NCBI GenBank assembly: GCA_027605045.1
Contig: JAQFWX010000012.1
Coordinates: forward strand, 198,930-262,929
DNA: 64,000 nt
Direction: 5' to 3'
Source: Phallus indusiatus
Taxonomy: Eukaryota > Basidiomycota > Agaricomycetes > Phallales > Phallaceae
How positions within the stretch are numbered: the first letter of the stretch is position 1; each line of letters begins with the position of its first letter. Below the pieces are notes generated by a model. It did not search any database, had not been told where the DNA came from, and worked only from the letters and a program-made list of their open reading frames with translations. Below are positions 1 to 12,687 of the stretch, in pieces. The position numbers and the translations under genes were made by a program.

Positions 1-1279
1 TGAGGAACTGTGGGTTGTACGTTGGGTACGTCAAAATATGGATGTGAACCTGCGGAAGATGGAGAGGGTGCCGCGTCGCCTCGGTTGTTTTGCTGTGGCA
101 ATCCGTCATGGTTATTGTTGTCGTTAGGCTGGAGGAATTTCTCTTGTTCATTGGGTGTCCAAGGTTGAATAATGCCTGAGGCCTTTTTAATACTCCTTTT
201 CTTGCTCCGTCGACGCCAGAAAAAGATAGCCAGGACGATGAGGATAATGAGCACAACGCCTCCAGCCGCACCACCTGCTATAGCGGCGACGTTGGTCGAT
301 TTTGAATTGGAATTGGTGTTTGATGATCTGGTACCGGTGGGCTGTGGTAAATCAGACGAGTCAGGTACATCTGTTATGAAGAAACCATTGTCAAATCACA
401 ATGAAAGAAGAAGATATATCTTGGCATACGTTCGTTAGCTATTGTCAGAGCTTCGTTGGCATCCCATAGATCGTGTGCGGTAACGTTTTCATACGCCCAG
501 GAGGGTATCGTTATAGCGGATGGAATGGCAAGTGGAAAGCTTGGAGATCTCTCAGTTTCCAATTTTTTCTCTCTGGTTTGTAACGAACTATAACTTACAA
601 CCCAATTGATATTTCATCCGATGAGCAATTTGTCATCCAAGTTGACCATCTAGACGTGATGAAGTGAGATCAAGCAAATGGTGCATGAACAAGAGGCCCA
701 ACGACAAACTTGTTGATCCCAGCTCCTTGGCAGGCACCGCATGCCATTGCCATTGAGTACGTTACGGTACTACACGTGCATGGATTTCCGAAGCCTAGCT
801 GGGGACCGAAGTAAACTTGACCAGGGAGAAGAGCGGGGACGTTGAAATCTAGAAACAGTCAAAGCTAAAATCCAGTGTAAATATAGAAAAGTTCGTTCGC
901 CTACTTCCTCCATCACAAGCAGCTTGCAATGCGGATGTCACTGGATGAGGAGGGAGAAAAGGAGTGAAGATGTTTATATGGGGCAGAGAAGATGAAGTTA
1001 GAATGAAACTTGCCTAAACAGGGACTTTGACCTTTTTCGTTAGTTGTCTGAGAATAGATAAAGCAAATGAGAGATTTGAAGGTGCAAGAACGAAATGGAG
1101 AATGGAGATGATGTACACGTACCCATGCGTCGGTCGTACATACCGCGGTCGTTGTCTGAAGATGGATAAGTAAGGTTTTGAGAGAGAGAAAAAAGTAAAA
1201 CCGAAGCACGGACCACTTGACCTGCCGCGTAAGGGTATATAATGAATCCTAAAGATACTACGAAAGTGGATGAGAACAT
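1..1279 (-). CDS. Cys-rich single-pass membrane protein, Agaricomycete type (3' end beyond window)
   Basis: No biochemical role is known to me. I rebuilt eight exons in phase: 1279-1214, 1155-1123, 1047-1014, 940-905, 848-710, 649-599, 548-430 and 370 to the window edge. The product starts with a signal peptide (MFSSTFVVSLGFIIYPYAAG). An ectodomain follows with NEKGQSPCLVTSALQAACDG, a CTCSTVTYS...CGACQG segment and W-x2-W-x3-C. A Ser/Asn/Thr-rich stalk leads to one membrane helix (AAGGVVLIILIVLAIFFW), an RRRSKK stop-transfer and a polar cytoplasmic tail. This arrangement matches a family I recognise from mushroom genomes, with conserved Cys pairs and W-x2-W-x2/3-C before a single helix. Intron 3 (1013-941) has a GC donor. 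The tail runs off the left edge, so its length is unknown. The start was chosen because it opens the signal peptide. Confidence 0.8.
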
Positions 1280-3272
1280 GAGAGAGGGGATTCAAAATTT
1301 TCACTCGAGCGCACGGGTGATTATCAGGAGTTCATTTGACAGCCTATGCTGTAACGGGGTAACAGCAGGACGCGTATCAATATATACGCTAGTTTTTCTC
1401 GGATGACGTGCCACCCATGGTGTTCATCTGTGCCTGTCTGCTTGCATGCACTCAAGTCCAACATATTATTTTTGAGTAGTAGAAGAACTTACTCCAACGA
1501 GAATTACACTGCCTGTGTAAATCTGAGCTTGAGCCTTTGCAAATGTGCATAAGAAGTGCGATTTTCATGATCGTGCATCATGGCTATGTAAGACGATCAA
1601 TGATTGACGATGCGAACTGTTGGCATTTCGGGCTATCATTGGGTGAATGTTGGCGGGCAGTGTTCAATGGTACAGCCTACAGGTACAGAAGGGGTACAGA
1701 TCATAAAAATGTCCAACGAGAAAGCGAAGGGTGGAGAGCGGATCAAAATTGGTCCTCAAGCCGGGGACCAAACTTATGATGCGTTTATGACGCGAGTCCT
1801 GGTCACTTGTGAAAATACTTTACCTCGATCATGTCTTTCACTTACTACTGGTATCGTCATTTCTACATATACCCTCCTACAACAGATTCATCCTGTTAAA
1901 TAGAGGATTCCACAGTTGCGGGATCCTCCTAGCCAGGAGCACCTAGGCCTCCATTGCACCAATCGCGACGTCCAAAACAGATGCCATTCAGCAAAAGAAG
2001 TTTTGATAGAAGAAAATAATAGGCCTTTTAGTTGGGGGTGGGCAGAGATAATACAGCCGTTCCGATTGAACCTATCGAGTGATATATGGTTCGCTCATGT
2101 AAGACCTTTTAAATTTGAATCCTTCTCAGTGACGCTTTTTCAAGGTTACCACATACCTAAAAATAACAAGACAAAAGATCGGACTAGAGTTATATGTAGC
2201 CAGGTTACGACCTGTTACGACGTCGGACCTCAACAAACTTCAATATAATATATTGAATATTGGACTTGAAGTTTGACGCGTTGACGGTGCCTTGATATGG
2301 AGAACAAATTGGCTTGACAAGGAGACTAAACTCGCGTTAGCATATTTCGGCTAAGAACGGCGCTGTTCGCACCTTAAACCTTTGAGTGATGATGAACGAT
2401 GAACGATGAACAGATGAAAGTTGTAAGCTAAAGTTTGGTGGCCTTTCACTCCAATTAGTATAGGAGCTGATATATTTTGCGCGAGTGGATTTGGGAGACA
2501 CCTAGCTTGATGGTCTTTATTTTATACCAAGCGCGATGACACGGAAAACGGATATTTGAGCACAGTGCTAGCTGTCGGCATCTCGGAAAAGAATTTGACC
2601 GTTCCGTGTGCTTTGTAATAAATGAAATATGATTCTTCTCCTTTAGTACTTTAGTACTTTTCTTAAGCGATTTTGCAGTGTACCTTCCACGCGCACACGA
2701 ATTCATTAAACTCTGTCATATTCATATTTACGGAGTTCGGGAATAGTCCAGGCCGAGTCTCACAGCGTGCGCATGCTCATCGGCCCTCTTTTCCCAGTAT
2801 TACTCTCAGAGTCTCCTTGCGTTTCGGGGTTCACGCCAAAGTCGCACATACTTTCTCACCGAATGTCAGCGATGATAGTAGGCGATCAACGCCTGAAGGT
2901 GCCCCCAATCGGAAAAAGGAGATTCGGAGACGAGGATCTATCTCACCCGTCCTTTCCAGCGTCTGTTCGCCTGGCAGACTGATTGGAAAAAAAAATAGAT
3001 TGACCTTATGACTCCCGTTTATAGCAAATATGAAGCTGGCTGTGATTCTGACGCTGGTCCCGTCGCTGCCACCAAGAATCACAAAAATCCCAAACGACCC
3101 TAGTTCATATGGCAGAGATCTAGACGTGACAGCACTAAATGGCATAATTATTTGATTTAGGCACGAGGCGGGCTCAATTAGTTCCTTTATAGCAAATGTC
3201 TCTTCACAATCGGCTTCGAATTTTGCTTTCTTTTCCTTCCCTCGTCTCTGCCCCTCTCCCTTGTTGCTCTCC
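1280..3272. other. Intergenic stretch, no convincing gene
   Basis: I see only short unrelated open frames. A small tandem repeat of the unit gatgaac lies at about 2387-2415. The minus-strand open frame at 2831-3391 is antisense to the 5' end of the next gene and has no recognisable motif. Promoter elements for the two divergent flanking genes should lie here, but none stands out. Confidence 0.5.
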
Positions 3273-5144
3273 ATGCTGACAGATGTGGCGACCATAGCAA
3301 TCCAGCAAGCATTCGCAAAGTACGTGTACTCTTCTTTCGTCAAAACATGTAGCGAATAACAGATCGTCCGCTTCAGTCTCGTACATGCCAATTTAGAGGT
3401 CGCGTTACTAAGTATGTACTCTCGGAAACTATCTTTCCTTACCCAACAAAACTCAACATACTATACATATCGTTGACCAGCTACCTCTCTTTACGATTAT
3501 TTCCTATGCCTTGGCGACGAAGTACATCTCATGTGGCGTCAACCATTCCGAATATCCACCGCTATCTACTTCCCTATCCGTTACTTTCCTGTAGCCAAAA
3601 TCCTGTTTATCATCGCAGTCGGTACTTCTTTACCACCACAGGTAACCTTTTCCTGTCTCTGGAAAACACACTTGTCATTATGCTAACGACCCGTGCTACT
3701 CGATCAGTGAGTTAGCCGTCACATCCACGGACTGTACCCACTGAAACAAAACTATCCAGCTGCACGCGAATATACCAATTTGTGGAGGCCCTTGGTGTAG
3801 TAGCGCGGGCAGGAATCCTAGGTAACTTTGTTTACTTCTCTGAGAAAAACCACAGGGTGCATTGAACCCTCCTCAGCTACCTTGTGCGCCCGTACATACG
3901 CGCTATCAACTACATCCAAGATCCCAGTGTTCTTCCTATACTTGCTGAGCACGATCGCAATCGCGTTTGGATTTGTATGTGCCTTTCTCTTATAAAAGTC
4001 TCTCGTCTCATTTCTGTCTAGGTCGAAGTGTTTGAAACGGAATGTGCACCATCAGATCCTCGCTTATTTATTGGAAGTGCAAAGTAAAGCGAAGCCTTTC
4101 GTTTCATAATATTCTCTAAAACTAAACGAAATTCTCCTTGTCTCTAGATGTACGTCTTTTTCGTCCTTTCCAACCTGGGAGAAATTTTTGCTAAATCGCC
4201 CGTGCTAACTTAAGGGGGGCTCATTGTTTCCATTACCCGGCTGGTTGCAGAAGGCTTTGGAATCGTTCTCACCATCTTCAACGGCCGTTCAGACTACAAA
4301 CCACAAAATCGCTCATGTCTCCAGTTGCTCACTAGTCGTTCGTTATCATCGTTCATTCTCAGAAGTGGTGAGGAACAGCTTTTCATTGTTAATTATAACC
4401 CTCACATAATAATAATAATAATAATATCATTCCAGGTCTTATTTATTTCATGTAAATAAGATCGTCATTTTAATCCATGGCGATGAATCTGATATAATTC
4501 TTTTCTTTTTAGCACGACCTTTACTCTTGAACTTTTATCAATCGTTTTTAATTTCGTACGTTCGATGATTACTTTTTGAATCTGATCCCCTGGTATTCAT
4601 ACAAACGCATTTGAATTACTATAGGAAATTTTGGGACCCGTAAGTCACACGAACTACATCCATAAACGAAAACCATATCGAGACATTTTTTATTTATTTA
4701 TTAGTCACTGCAATGGTTCAGTGGGGTCACGAACGCCATTCCTCTTCCGTACGTGTGTGCATCCAATATTCGAAAAAAATAACACCCCTTACCTTACTCA
4801 CATTATTTATTTTAAGAATACCAGCCATCCTCGTTTCCCGTTTTCTCCTCAAACTGCGCCACAAATCCGTCCACGGAACATACGCTAATTCAAGTCCAGA
4901 AGAAATGTCTTTGTCATTCGTCAATCGTATTCAACAAACCCGTGGTATAGGAGCGACGGGAACAATGGACGATTTCGGTGATACGACTCTATGTGATGAT
5001 CACCAATGGCAGTCAAATGGCGACGATAATGACGATGATGATCGTGCCGGACGACATGTCAAAAAACATGAAATATATGAGATTGAAATGGGGCCATTGG
5101 TGGGCGGCGGCAGGACAGAGAAACGGACTATTGAGCTTGTGTAA
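3273..5144 (+). CDS. DUF6533-type multi-pass membrane protein
   Basis: DUF6533 proteins are seven-helix integral membrane proteins of unknown function, abundant in Agaricomycetes. Exons 3273-3319, 3377-3411 and 3481-3641 join in phase. They encode an amphipathic start, then SLYDYFLCLGDEVHLMWRQP and a helix ending PIRYFPVAKILFIIAV. The YDY...L.DEV..(M/V)W and RY.P signature is typical of the domain. Further coding segments follow: an IYQFVEALGVVARAGIL helix, ATLCARTYALSTTSKIPVFF (3776-3976), a helix around 4200-4290 and a last exon ending in an acidic tail at 5144. I could not close two joins, 3642-3775 and about 4376-4815, with standard introns. The gene may therefore be partly degraded, or it may use unusual splice sites. 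The fold family is fairly certain; the exact exon set is not. Confidence 0.6.
4406..4427 (+). repeat. AAT trinucleotide microsatellite
   Basis: About six tandem copies of the unit aat. It lies in the part of the DUF6533-type gene where the exon structure could not be resolved and is probably intronic. Confidence 0.8.
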
Positions 5145-5590
5145 AACGTAGCTGTGTATACCTTTGTTATTCTTATCTTTTTTTATTGTACTAGGTCGTC
5201 GGGTTAATAGTGAGCAATTTTACATCAAAACTTGACTTATTAGCGAACCAAAAGGTCTAGATTGAAATGACGTGTAATGGTAATATTATCGTATATACCA
5301 GATGAGGTAGGGGTATGTCGATATCAACAAAATATCGCGCGACTATAAGAGGGTATGACAAGAAGAAATCCAAAGAGCTTCCGAATTGAGAACATTTTTG
5401 AAATGAAATTATAAAGCAAATCTCTCCGATAACCAAAAAAAAAAGGAATCAACAACTAAACAAGAGCAAAAAAGGGAGGGCGGGCTAGTAGTAGAATGCA
5501 GGTTACAGAGAACGTGGCGCTGTAGTGTGTCCTGTGAAGACAAATATGAAAAGATAAAGGACAATCCTTTTCTACCATCTGCCGTTCATC

Positions 5591-8500
5591 CTAAACCTTT
5601 TTCCCGATTCCACTTCCAATCCCAGGTGTGCCATACCTCGACAAAGGCGTACCAACTCTTTTACCACTTCCAGGTTGAGGAAGCATCGTCATCGAATGAG
5701 GCGTACCCGAAGAGCTTCTCAATGATGAGGGAATAGACGTGGATGTGGACGACGTGGACGACGCGATTTTAGTTGTCGTAGTAGCTGTAGTTGAACTCGT
5801 TGACAACGGTGAAGGCGTAGGAGTGGGAATGCCAGCTTTGGATGGTATCGATGTCGACGTAGAGATAGGCGCAGGAGAAGGAGACGGAGAAGGACGAGGT
5901 ATACCTCCCACCTTTCGCGGGACACTTCCTGCACCTGCCCCTACTCCTACCCCTGCTCCTGATCCTGCTCCTGCTCCCGTACCACCCCCCGAACCACCTA
6001 TTCCTGTACTTCCTTGAGTAGGTCGTAATAGCAGCGACGGCATATGTCCAGCAGCAGGCGGAGGAGGTGGAGGGCTCGTCGGTCTTCCAGGCGAAGTGAG
6101 AAATGAAGGAGGTAGCGGTAAAGACGATTTGCGCGGGGCCGGCGTTATAGGCGCATGCTGATGCGGTGTGGCGGACGGTAGTTTAGAGGCGGTGTTTGCA
6201 GCATTGGAAGTTGAAGGAGGAGGAGGAACGGGGGATGTGCCTCTCGCTCGCTGCGAGAATGAGGTTAAACCTAGTTGGGATGAAGGTGTGGTAGGACGAC
6301 GAATGGACGTCCCGTTGAGAGTAGAGCTGGATGAAGATGATTGTGGTATAGAAGACGACGAGGATGATGATGAAGCAAAACCCAAAGAAGATCCTACACG
6401 CATGGATGATATGGAAGAAATGGGCGATGCGGCTCGAGGTCGAACGAGCACAGGAGACGCAGCACGCGACAATAGAGACGATACCGCCGACGGCGCAGAT
6501 GATGACGACGGAGGAATGCTGTTACCGACAGAAGCTGCAGCAGTCGTGGGATGGTGATAGGTGTTGTTCCTCGATATTGATGGTTTCGCCAGCGCTGAAG
6601 GTAGTCTCGATGCTATCGTAGCTGGTTTAGTCTGAACTGGTTCATCAGGTGGAGGAACACCCATTCCGCTACCGAAAACGCTAAAGTTCTGGTTCCACGA
6701 CTCCTGCCTCATATGGTCTGACCGCCCAAGAATGGAGATCGTCGATTCTGACGTCTCGAGCGAAGAAACTGAAGCGTTGTATTCGTGCTGCCGGGGCGCA
6801 AATGCAGACACAGACACAGACGCAGGTGGGGTAGGTGAAAAAGCGACTGAGGGTGGCGAAGTCACAGAGTACTTGGCTAGCCCCGAAGATAGTGATGGTG
6901 ACGATGTGGAAGATGCAGAACCTTGTTGCAACGGGCGAGGGCGTCTGAACCCGAACGATCCGGTATTGCTACTGCTGTTACCCTTGGCACTTATGACGGG
7001 GCTGGGAGGTGGCATTTCGAAACGGTAAGGATATTCAGGTATAGACTGCGTATCAATATTGCTCTCGTCCCGCGTTGTTGATATCTGAGACGGCATTGTT
7101 TCTGTTGTTGTTGATGTCGATGTCTCTTCGTCACCTGTCAAAGCAACCGCTACACCATCGCCATACTCCGACGGTTCCATTTCAACAATTGCAATGGCGT
7201 CTGGATCAATGGGTGATGGCAAAGCTTGACTCTGACTCTGACTCTGATTTGTTGCAGACCCATTATTATCATCCCTCTCAGTTCCATCATCATCCTCAAC
7301 GACGAACGGTAAACGCCCTCTTTCCCTTTCCTCCCCACCGCCTATTGCAGTCAGACTGCTGATACTCCCTTCACTTGGTTTGCTTTTCACACTTCCAGGA
7401 ACACTAAAGCTTGAATCTCTTGACGACGACAATGACCCGGCACGCGAACGCGGTGGATGAATGGTACGGCTCCCGGTTGGCATCGAAAATGAAGGCGTTG
7501 GAGACGTGACTCTTGCAGGATTAGTAGTCGAAGATGACATGGTAGAAGGTGGAGGCGAGGGTATTTGACTGGTGGGATAAAAAGACGACGACGCCGGTGG
7601 ATTACCGGAAGTCTTTTGAATATTAGAATGCGGTGATGTGAATGGTGGTGGTTGCGATGATGACGATGATGTCGCAGCAGGGATGGTATCTGAATAAGGA
7701 TCATCATAACTCGAATTAAAACCAGGCGTGGGCGAAGATTTCGAAGTGACAGGTGTGGCAAACGCTGGCACCCCAACTACAGTTGTTGGTCCGACTTTCC
7801 CTTTATTAAGAACGTCGCCGGGTGTTGGAGGTAACGGCCCAGTTGGCGCAGGCGAAGGTGGAGGGACGGGTGAATGTGATCTTGCACCTATTCCCAGATG
7901 GGATGTATTCAATCGTATAGGTTGTCTCGTCGATACCGGATGGACTAAAGAAGAGGGCGCGGATGAATTGACATGACTCGGGGAAGGCTCATGGACACTA
8001 AACGACGACATAGGTGTAGGTGTTGTGGGTGTTTCAGGTGTAGGTGTCGCGGAGCCGGCAATGGAAGGTGGATTTAGGGACAAGGTATTAGATTGTGTGG
8101 ATTCAGTCGACTGAACAGAGTGTATTGACGACGTTGATGATACTGAGATAGTCGAGTTACGTTCGCGACGCAACGGAGAGCGAGCACGGATTGAAGAAGA
8201 GGAAGTGGTCGTCAATGTTTCTTTCTCATTGTCTTGGTTCGCAGCTTGTTCATCGACATGAACCATACTAGCTGTTTTGCGCGCCCTTTCCTTATCTTTA
8301 CTGCTCGTCACTATCGAGAAGTCTTCGTCCTCTTCAATGATTTCAGAGTCCTTCGGATTGTGATGAGAGTTGAGAGGAGACTGATGATATGGAATGCTAC
8401 TGAGACTGCTCTGTCTTGAGACGTTTCGGCTAGATGACGCAGAAACAGAGACAGACGGCGTCGTCGTTCCGCCAGATCCATTCACATAACGACCGCTGTA

Positions 8501-11500
8501 CCCTGTATTCACCGACGTCTCACTATACATGCTCCCTCTTTTTGACGCGGGCGCCGTATCCGCACTTGAGTAAGTGGTATAGGTGCTCAGCCTGCCTCCC
8601 GAGCCAGATTGGGAGACCGAGATGGATGGAGCATAGCTGTGTCCATTGGTACCAAACGAACCATTTCCACCTCCGTACACGCTCCCGTATCCACTCAAGT
8701 TAGACGTCGTCGTCGAGAATGATCCCGCGTAACCGCTCATATTCGATGCCATGCTTGTTTTGCGAGATAGAGCAGAAAGACCACCCATACTGGCGAGCCT
8801 CTTTAGACGTGTCGTGAATTCGGATGGGGCGTCCTCGTCTTCACTGTGTAAAAGAGAAGTAAGCTGCTTATAATAAATATTTAGTGTTTCCACGGACCTG
8901 TCACTCCAGCCTAAACCTGTCGTAAGACCAATTCCACCACGTAACAATTTGCCGTCTTTATGTCGCACGCGTCTTTTTGCAGTATCCCGAGAATCTCGAG
9001 GGTGCTTAGATGACGCCGTTGTTGAAGCTGAAGAAAACAGAGTGAAGCGGGGGGGTCAGATTAAAAACTGAACGACTTACAGATGAGACTGTCGACAGGA
9101 CTGACTCGCCCCCTTCTTCTTGAACTATCTTCTTCATCCGATGAACCAACTTCTCGCGGAAGAAGTTTTGAATGAGGTGATAAAACACCGGCGCGGAGGA
9201 GAAGATGTCTAGGCGAAAAAAGCAATGTCTGAGGTTGAGGATGAAAGTTGATAAACGCGGAGAATGGTAACATACGGCAAAGGCGTCTTGAGGTCAATAA
9301 TGCCTTCCCCGTCGTCGTCTTCCATAACGGGAAAAGAGATAGTAAGAGTGGGATCATCTTCTCCGTTTTGTGTGTAATGACGAGAACTCGAACCGGGATT
9401 GAAAAATGAAAAAGCGTCCTCTTCACGATCTTTTTCCGTATCGCCATCGTCTTCTCGAAACACGTCCCTAGAAGGTATTTGATGAATAAAAGCAGACTTT
9501 TTTTCTCTCACTCGCGTGGCGCGTACCTGTCGTCATCATCAAATGATTCGTCCATCAACGATGCTCGGGAAGAGGGACCCGCAGTCGCATTAGTATGGGA
9601 ACTAGAACCGGAACCGACACTAGCACCAGAATGACCCGTAAATCGATCCGTAGAGGATTTTGATACCAAAGAAGTTTTGGAATCCGACCGCAAACGCGAC
9701 TGAGATTTTTGTCCACTTGATCCAAAAGTATGATTATTATGGAGACGAGATTGATTTCGACTGGGTGTCGGTAATCCTGCTGCTGCTGTGTGTTTCCCAC
9801 TTCCAACGCTCCCACTCCCGACACTCCTCTTACTCCCAGCACTGACCGTACTATTCGTACGTATCCTATCGTCCGATTTGACTCTGGTTCTGGAACGAGA
9901 GCGAGATCCAGGTCTACTAGAGCTCCTCACTTTCCCATTACTCTTGAGGACTTCGGAGGTATGTGATAACAGTGCTTGTAGGTCGGGAGAGGTGGAGCGA
10001 TCGTCGTCTGCTTCAAAAGGGTGGCTTCCAAAGGAAGAAGGGTTGGGTGATGACGATAGATGCTTGTGTGTTTGGGATACTGGTGTTATGGGCGGTGGAT
10101 CGTGGTCCCTTGTTATGTCGATGGGCGGTGGAAGAGCAATCAAGGCGGGAGGTGAAGGAGGCGCGGACATGGCAGTCGCGATATGCCGACTCTGGAGGAA
10201 CCCGGTGACTGACGAGTTGGATACGGATTGGGGTTTTGACGTTGATGATGAAACTAATGTTAAGAAAAAGGGATAAAATCAGAGATGTGTGAAGAAGGCT
10301 TTGGAGAGAGATATTCAGCGGATGGGATGAGAGTTTATATCAAGAAAAATGAAAAAAAAGTTGGGCAAAATAAATCTCCAGATTGCGTTTTTGGCTGTTT
10401 TGAGTGTTATAGCAATTTCTGATTTGGATGTCGCGTTGTGGGAAACGAAAATGTCAAAACAACGCAGAGCACGATGGTCGTTTTGAAACCAAAAAAAAAT
10501 GGGGGATGAGGCGACGAGACAACGAATAATGAAAATCAGAAACGAAAAAAGAAAGAAAAAGTGCCCAAGAACACCACAAAGTCCAATAACAACACCCAGA
10601 GCCAGCGACGACGTGCGATGCGACGGACGACCCAAAACTAAATGGCGTGCGTGACACAGATGATGATCAACGCGAAGCGTGGATGGGTGGGATGTGTGAC
10701 AACACCTCCCTTCGACTGGGTAAATCAAGGGCGCCTAGCAATGATAAACAACAATCAATCCCAACCAGTCCCAACCACGGCCTCGATAATTTTTTTTATA
10801 TCTTCAGGTTGCTATGTCGCGTCGTCGTCGTTGTCCGTCTTCGCCGTCCCCGCGCATTATTTTTGGGAGGGAAGACCAGGGTTGAACGAACTGGGTAATA
10901 TCAGGGCTGGGAGATGGAAAATGCAGAAAGAAGAGAGGAAGAAATTTAAGGGGTTCAAATAGAAATAGAAGATGGCGGAGAATGATCGCGAAAAAGAAGA
11001 GGAAAAGATAGAGTTAGTCGTTCGTCTTACCTGGTTGGTAGGAAGAATTGTTTAGTGGGATCCGTGGAAGCGCGTTGTTGTGTGTGGATGACACGGCTCG
11101 GGTACGTGTTGAAAGAGGTGGGATGGTATGAGATTGAGAATGATAATGAGGGTGTAAGGGTTTAGCAACGCTTGAGGCGGAAGAAGGCTGTGAATACGTT
11201 CGAATTCGGGAGGATGATGAGAGTAGTGGCTCGGTGTTATTATTCGTATTATTATTATTGTACTTGTTGTTGTGATAATTATTGCCCGAGTCACTCTTGA
11301 GGTTTTTCTCATGTTGTCCTTGCCAGCTCTTTAAACTTGATTTTGAAGAGCGTACGGACGTCAACGTCCCACTCCGACTTCGATTCCGAGTTTGGCCGGG
11401 GGTCGCTGGACTGCCAAGCTTTGAAGAATTCGTCGCGTAGTAATTCAGATTGGTATTAGAATCAGCGCTTGTGAGAGTGAATGAGGAAGAAGCAGTTGAG

Positions 11501-12687
11501 TTCGTGTTGTTGAAACTTGAACTAGCAGTGGTGAATGGGAGGGGTGCGGCCTGGTTGGGAGACGAAGGAAATGTCACCCTATCACTATCGTTCTTCTGAT
11601 CATGAGAACTGATACGAATGCCGCCAACACCAACACCACCACCCTTGTCAATCAAACTCCGGTTACCCTATACAAGAGGGGAATAAACAACGGCATTCGG
11701 AAAAAAGTCTCCCATTACAGGGAGGAAGAAGAAAACAACGCGACGTACATCATCCCCGCCCCCATCTGATGACCCAGCATCATCATCAAAATCAAGCTTG
11801 ACGTCCAATATACTTTCTTCGTATTCCATGAATGAAGAATAAGACGAGGATGATTCAGTGTGTGCGTGTCTTCCTGTTTGTTGAGTCGGAGTTGTACATG
11901 ATGGACCAATAGCAACTGCAACGGCGTCTGGACGTATTCCGCCACCGCCATCGCTTAACTCTCCGGTTCCAATTCCAGTTGCTGAGCCATCGCTGTCACT
12001 TCGATTGTTCCGTAACAAAGGCGCAGCTGAGGATGAACGACCATTGCTACTACCGCCTACAACAAGAGATTGCATAGACTGAGAACTGTCCAGCCTTCCC
12101 GTTCTTCTCGTCATAGTTCCTTGGTACTGCGGTGTCTTTTGCGATCGCAATGACTGCATACTTCCAACGCTCCGTAATGACTCGGAGCTAGTCGCACTTT
12201 TGAGGCTGCGCGCACTGCTATAGTAGCCGGACGAAGAAGAGGACGAGTAGGCAAAGGCTATCAGAGGTTGGGGCTGGACGGTCGGTGGTAAAGGTGGCAG
12301 AGGGAGTGTCGGAGGCGGCCCTGAGCCCGAGACGATGGCGATGCCTTGATGAGACGAAGGTGAAGATGAAGAAGCTTGAAAAGTAAGAGAAGGAGCGCGA
12401 AGGGAAGATGCCAAGGAAGATGCAGAAGAAGAAGAACGAGAGCGGAGAGGTAGCGAAACCAGTGACGGAGCCTGAGACGAGGGTCTATGAGGTTGAGCTA
12501 TACCCGCGTAAATCTCGACGTCACTCGAATTCGCATTTCCTAATCCTCCTCCTCCTGCATTAGCGTCACTTGTAGCTTTGTCTAACCCTCCGCCAACCAG
12601 GAAAGTCGTTGAAAGGTAATTGGGAGAACGAATGGGGACATGTGTAGGCGGCACCGGGAATGAGGAGAGTATGAATCCTGAGGACAT
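5591..12687 (-). CDS. Very long Ser/Pro-rich protein of unknown function (2,001 aa)
   Basis: Seven exons join in phase and sum to exactly 2,002 codons: 12687-11749, 11667-11031, 10253-9527, 9467-9276, 9208-9081, 9027-8898 and 8843-5591. Every intron is GT-AG, for example GTACGT at 11748 and GTAAGA at 11030. The product is almost wholly low-complexity Ser, Pro, Thr and Gly. One denser island, near codon 920, reads RHKDGKLLRGGIGLTTGLGW then SDSEDEDAPSEF across the last intron; I recall similar islands in other basidiomycete hypothetical proteins. The C-terminal third has runs of Ser, Pro and Gly-Ala and several [ST]-x-I-P motifs, ending TPLSRYGTPGIGSGIGKKV. There is no signal peptide or membrane helix. 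An intrinsically disordered scaffold or microtubule-linked role is possible but unproven. The ATG at 12687 is preferred over an upstream ATG at 12747, whose short lead is not Ser-rich. Confidence 0.85.

Noticed and set aside
2831..3391. 186-residue minus-strand open frame
   Set aside because: It is antisense to the first exons of the DUF6533-type gene, which show clear domain motifs; the minus-strand product shows none.
5739..8703. Many long open frames opposite the Ser-rich gene
   Set aside because: Repetitive Ser, Pro and Gly codons leave the other frames open; none carries a domain or splice support.
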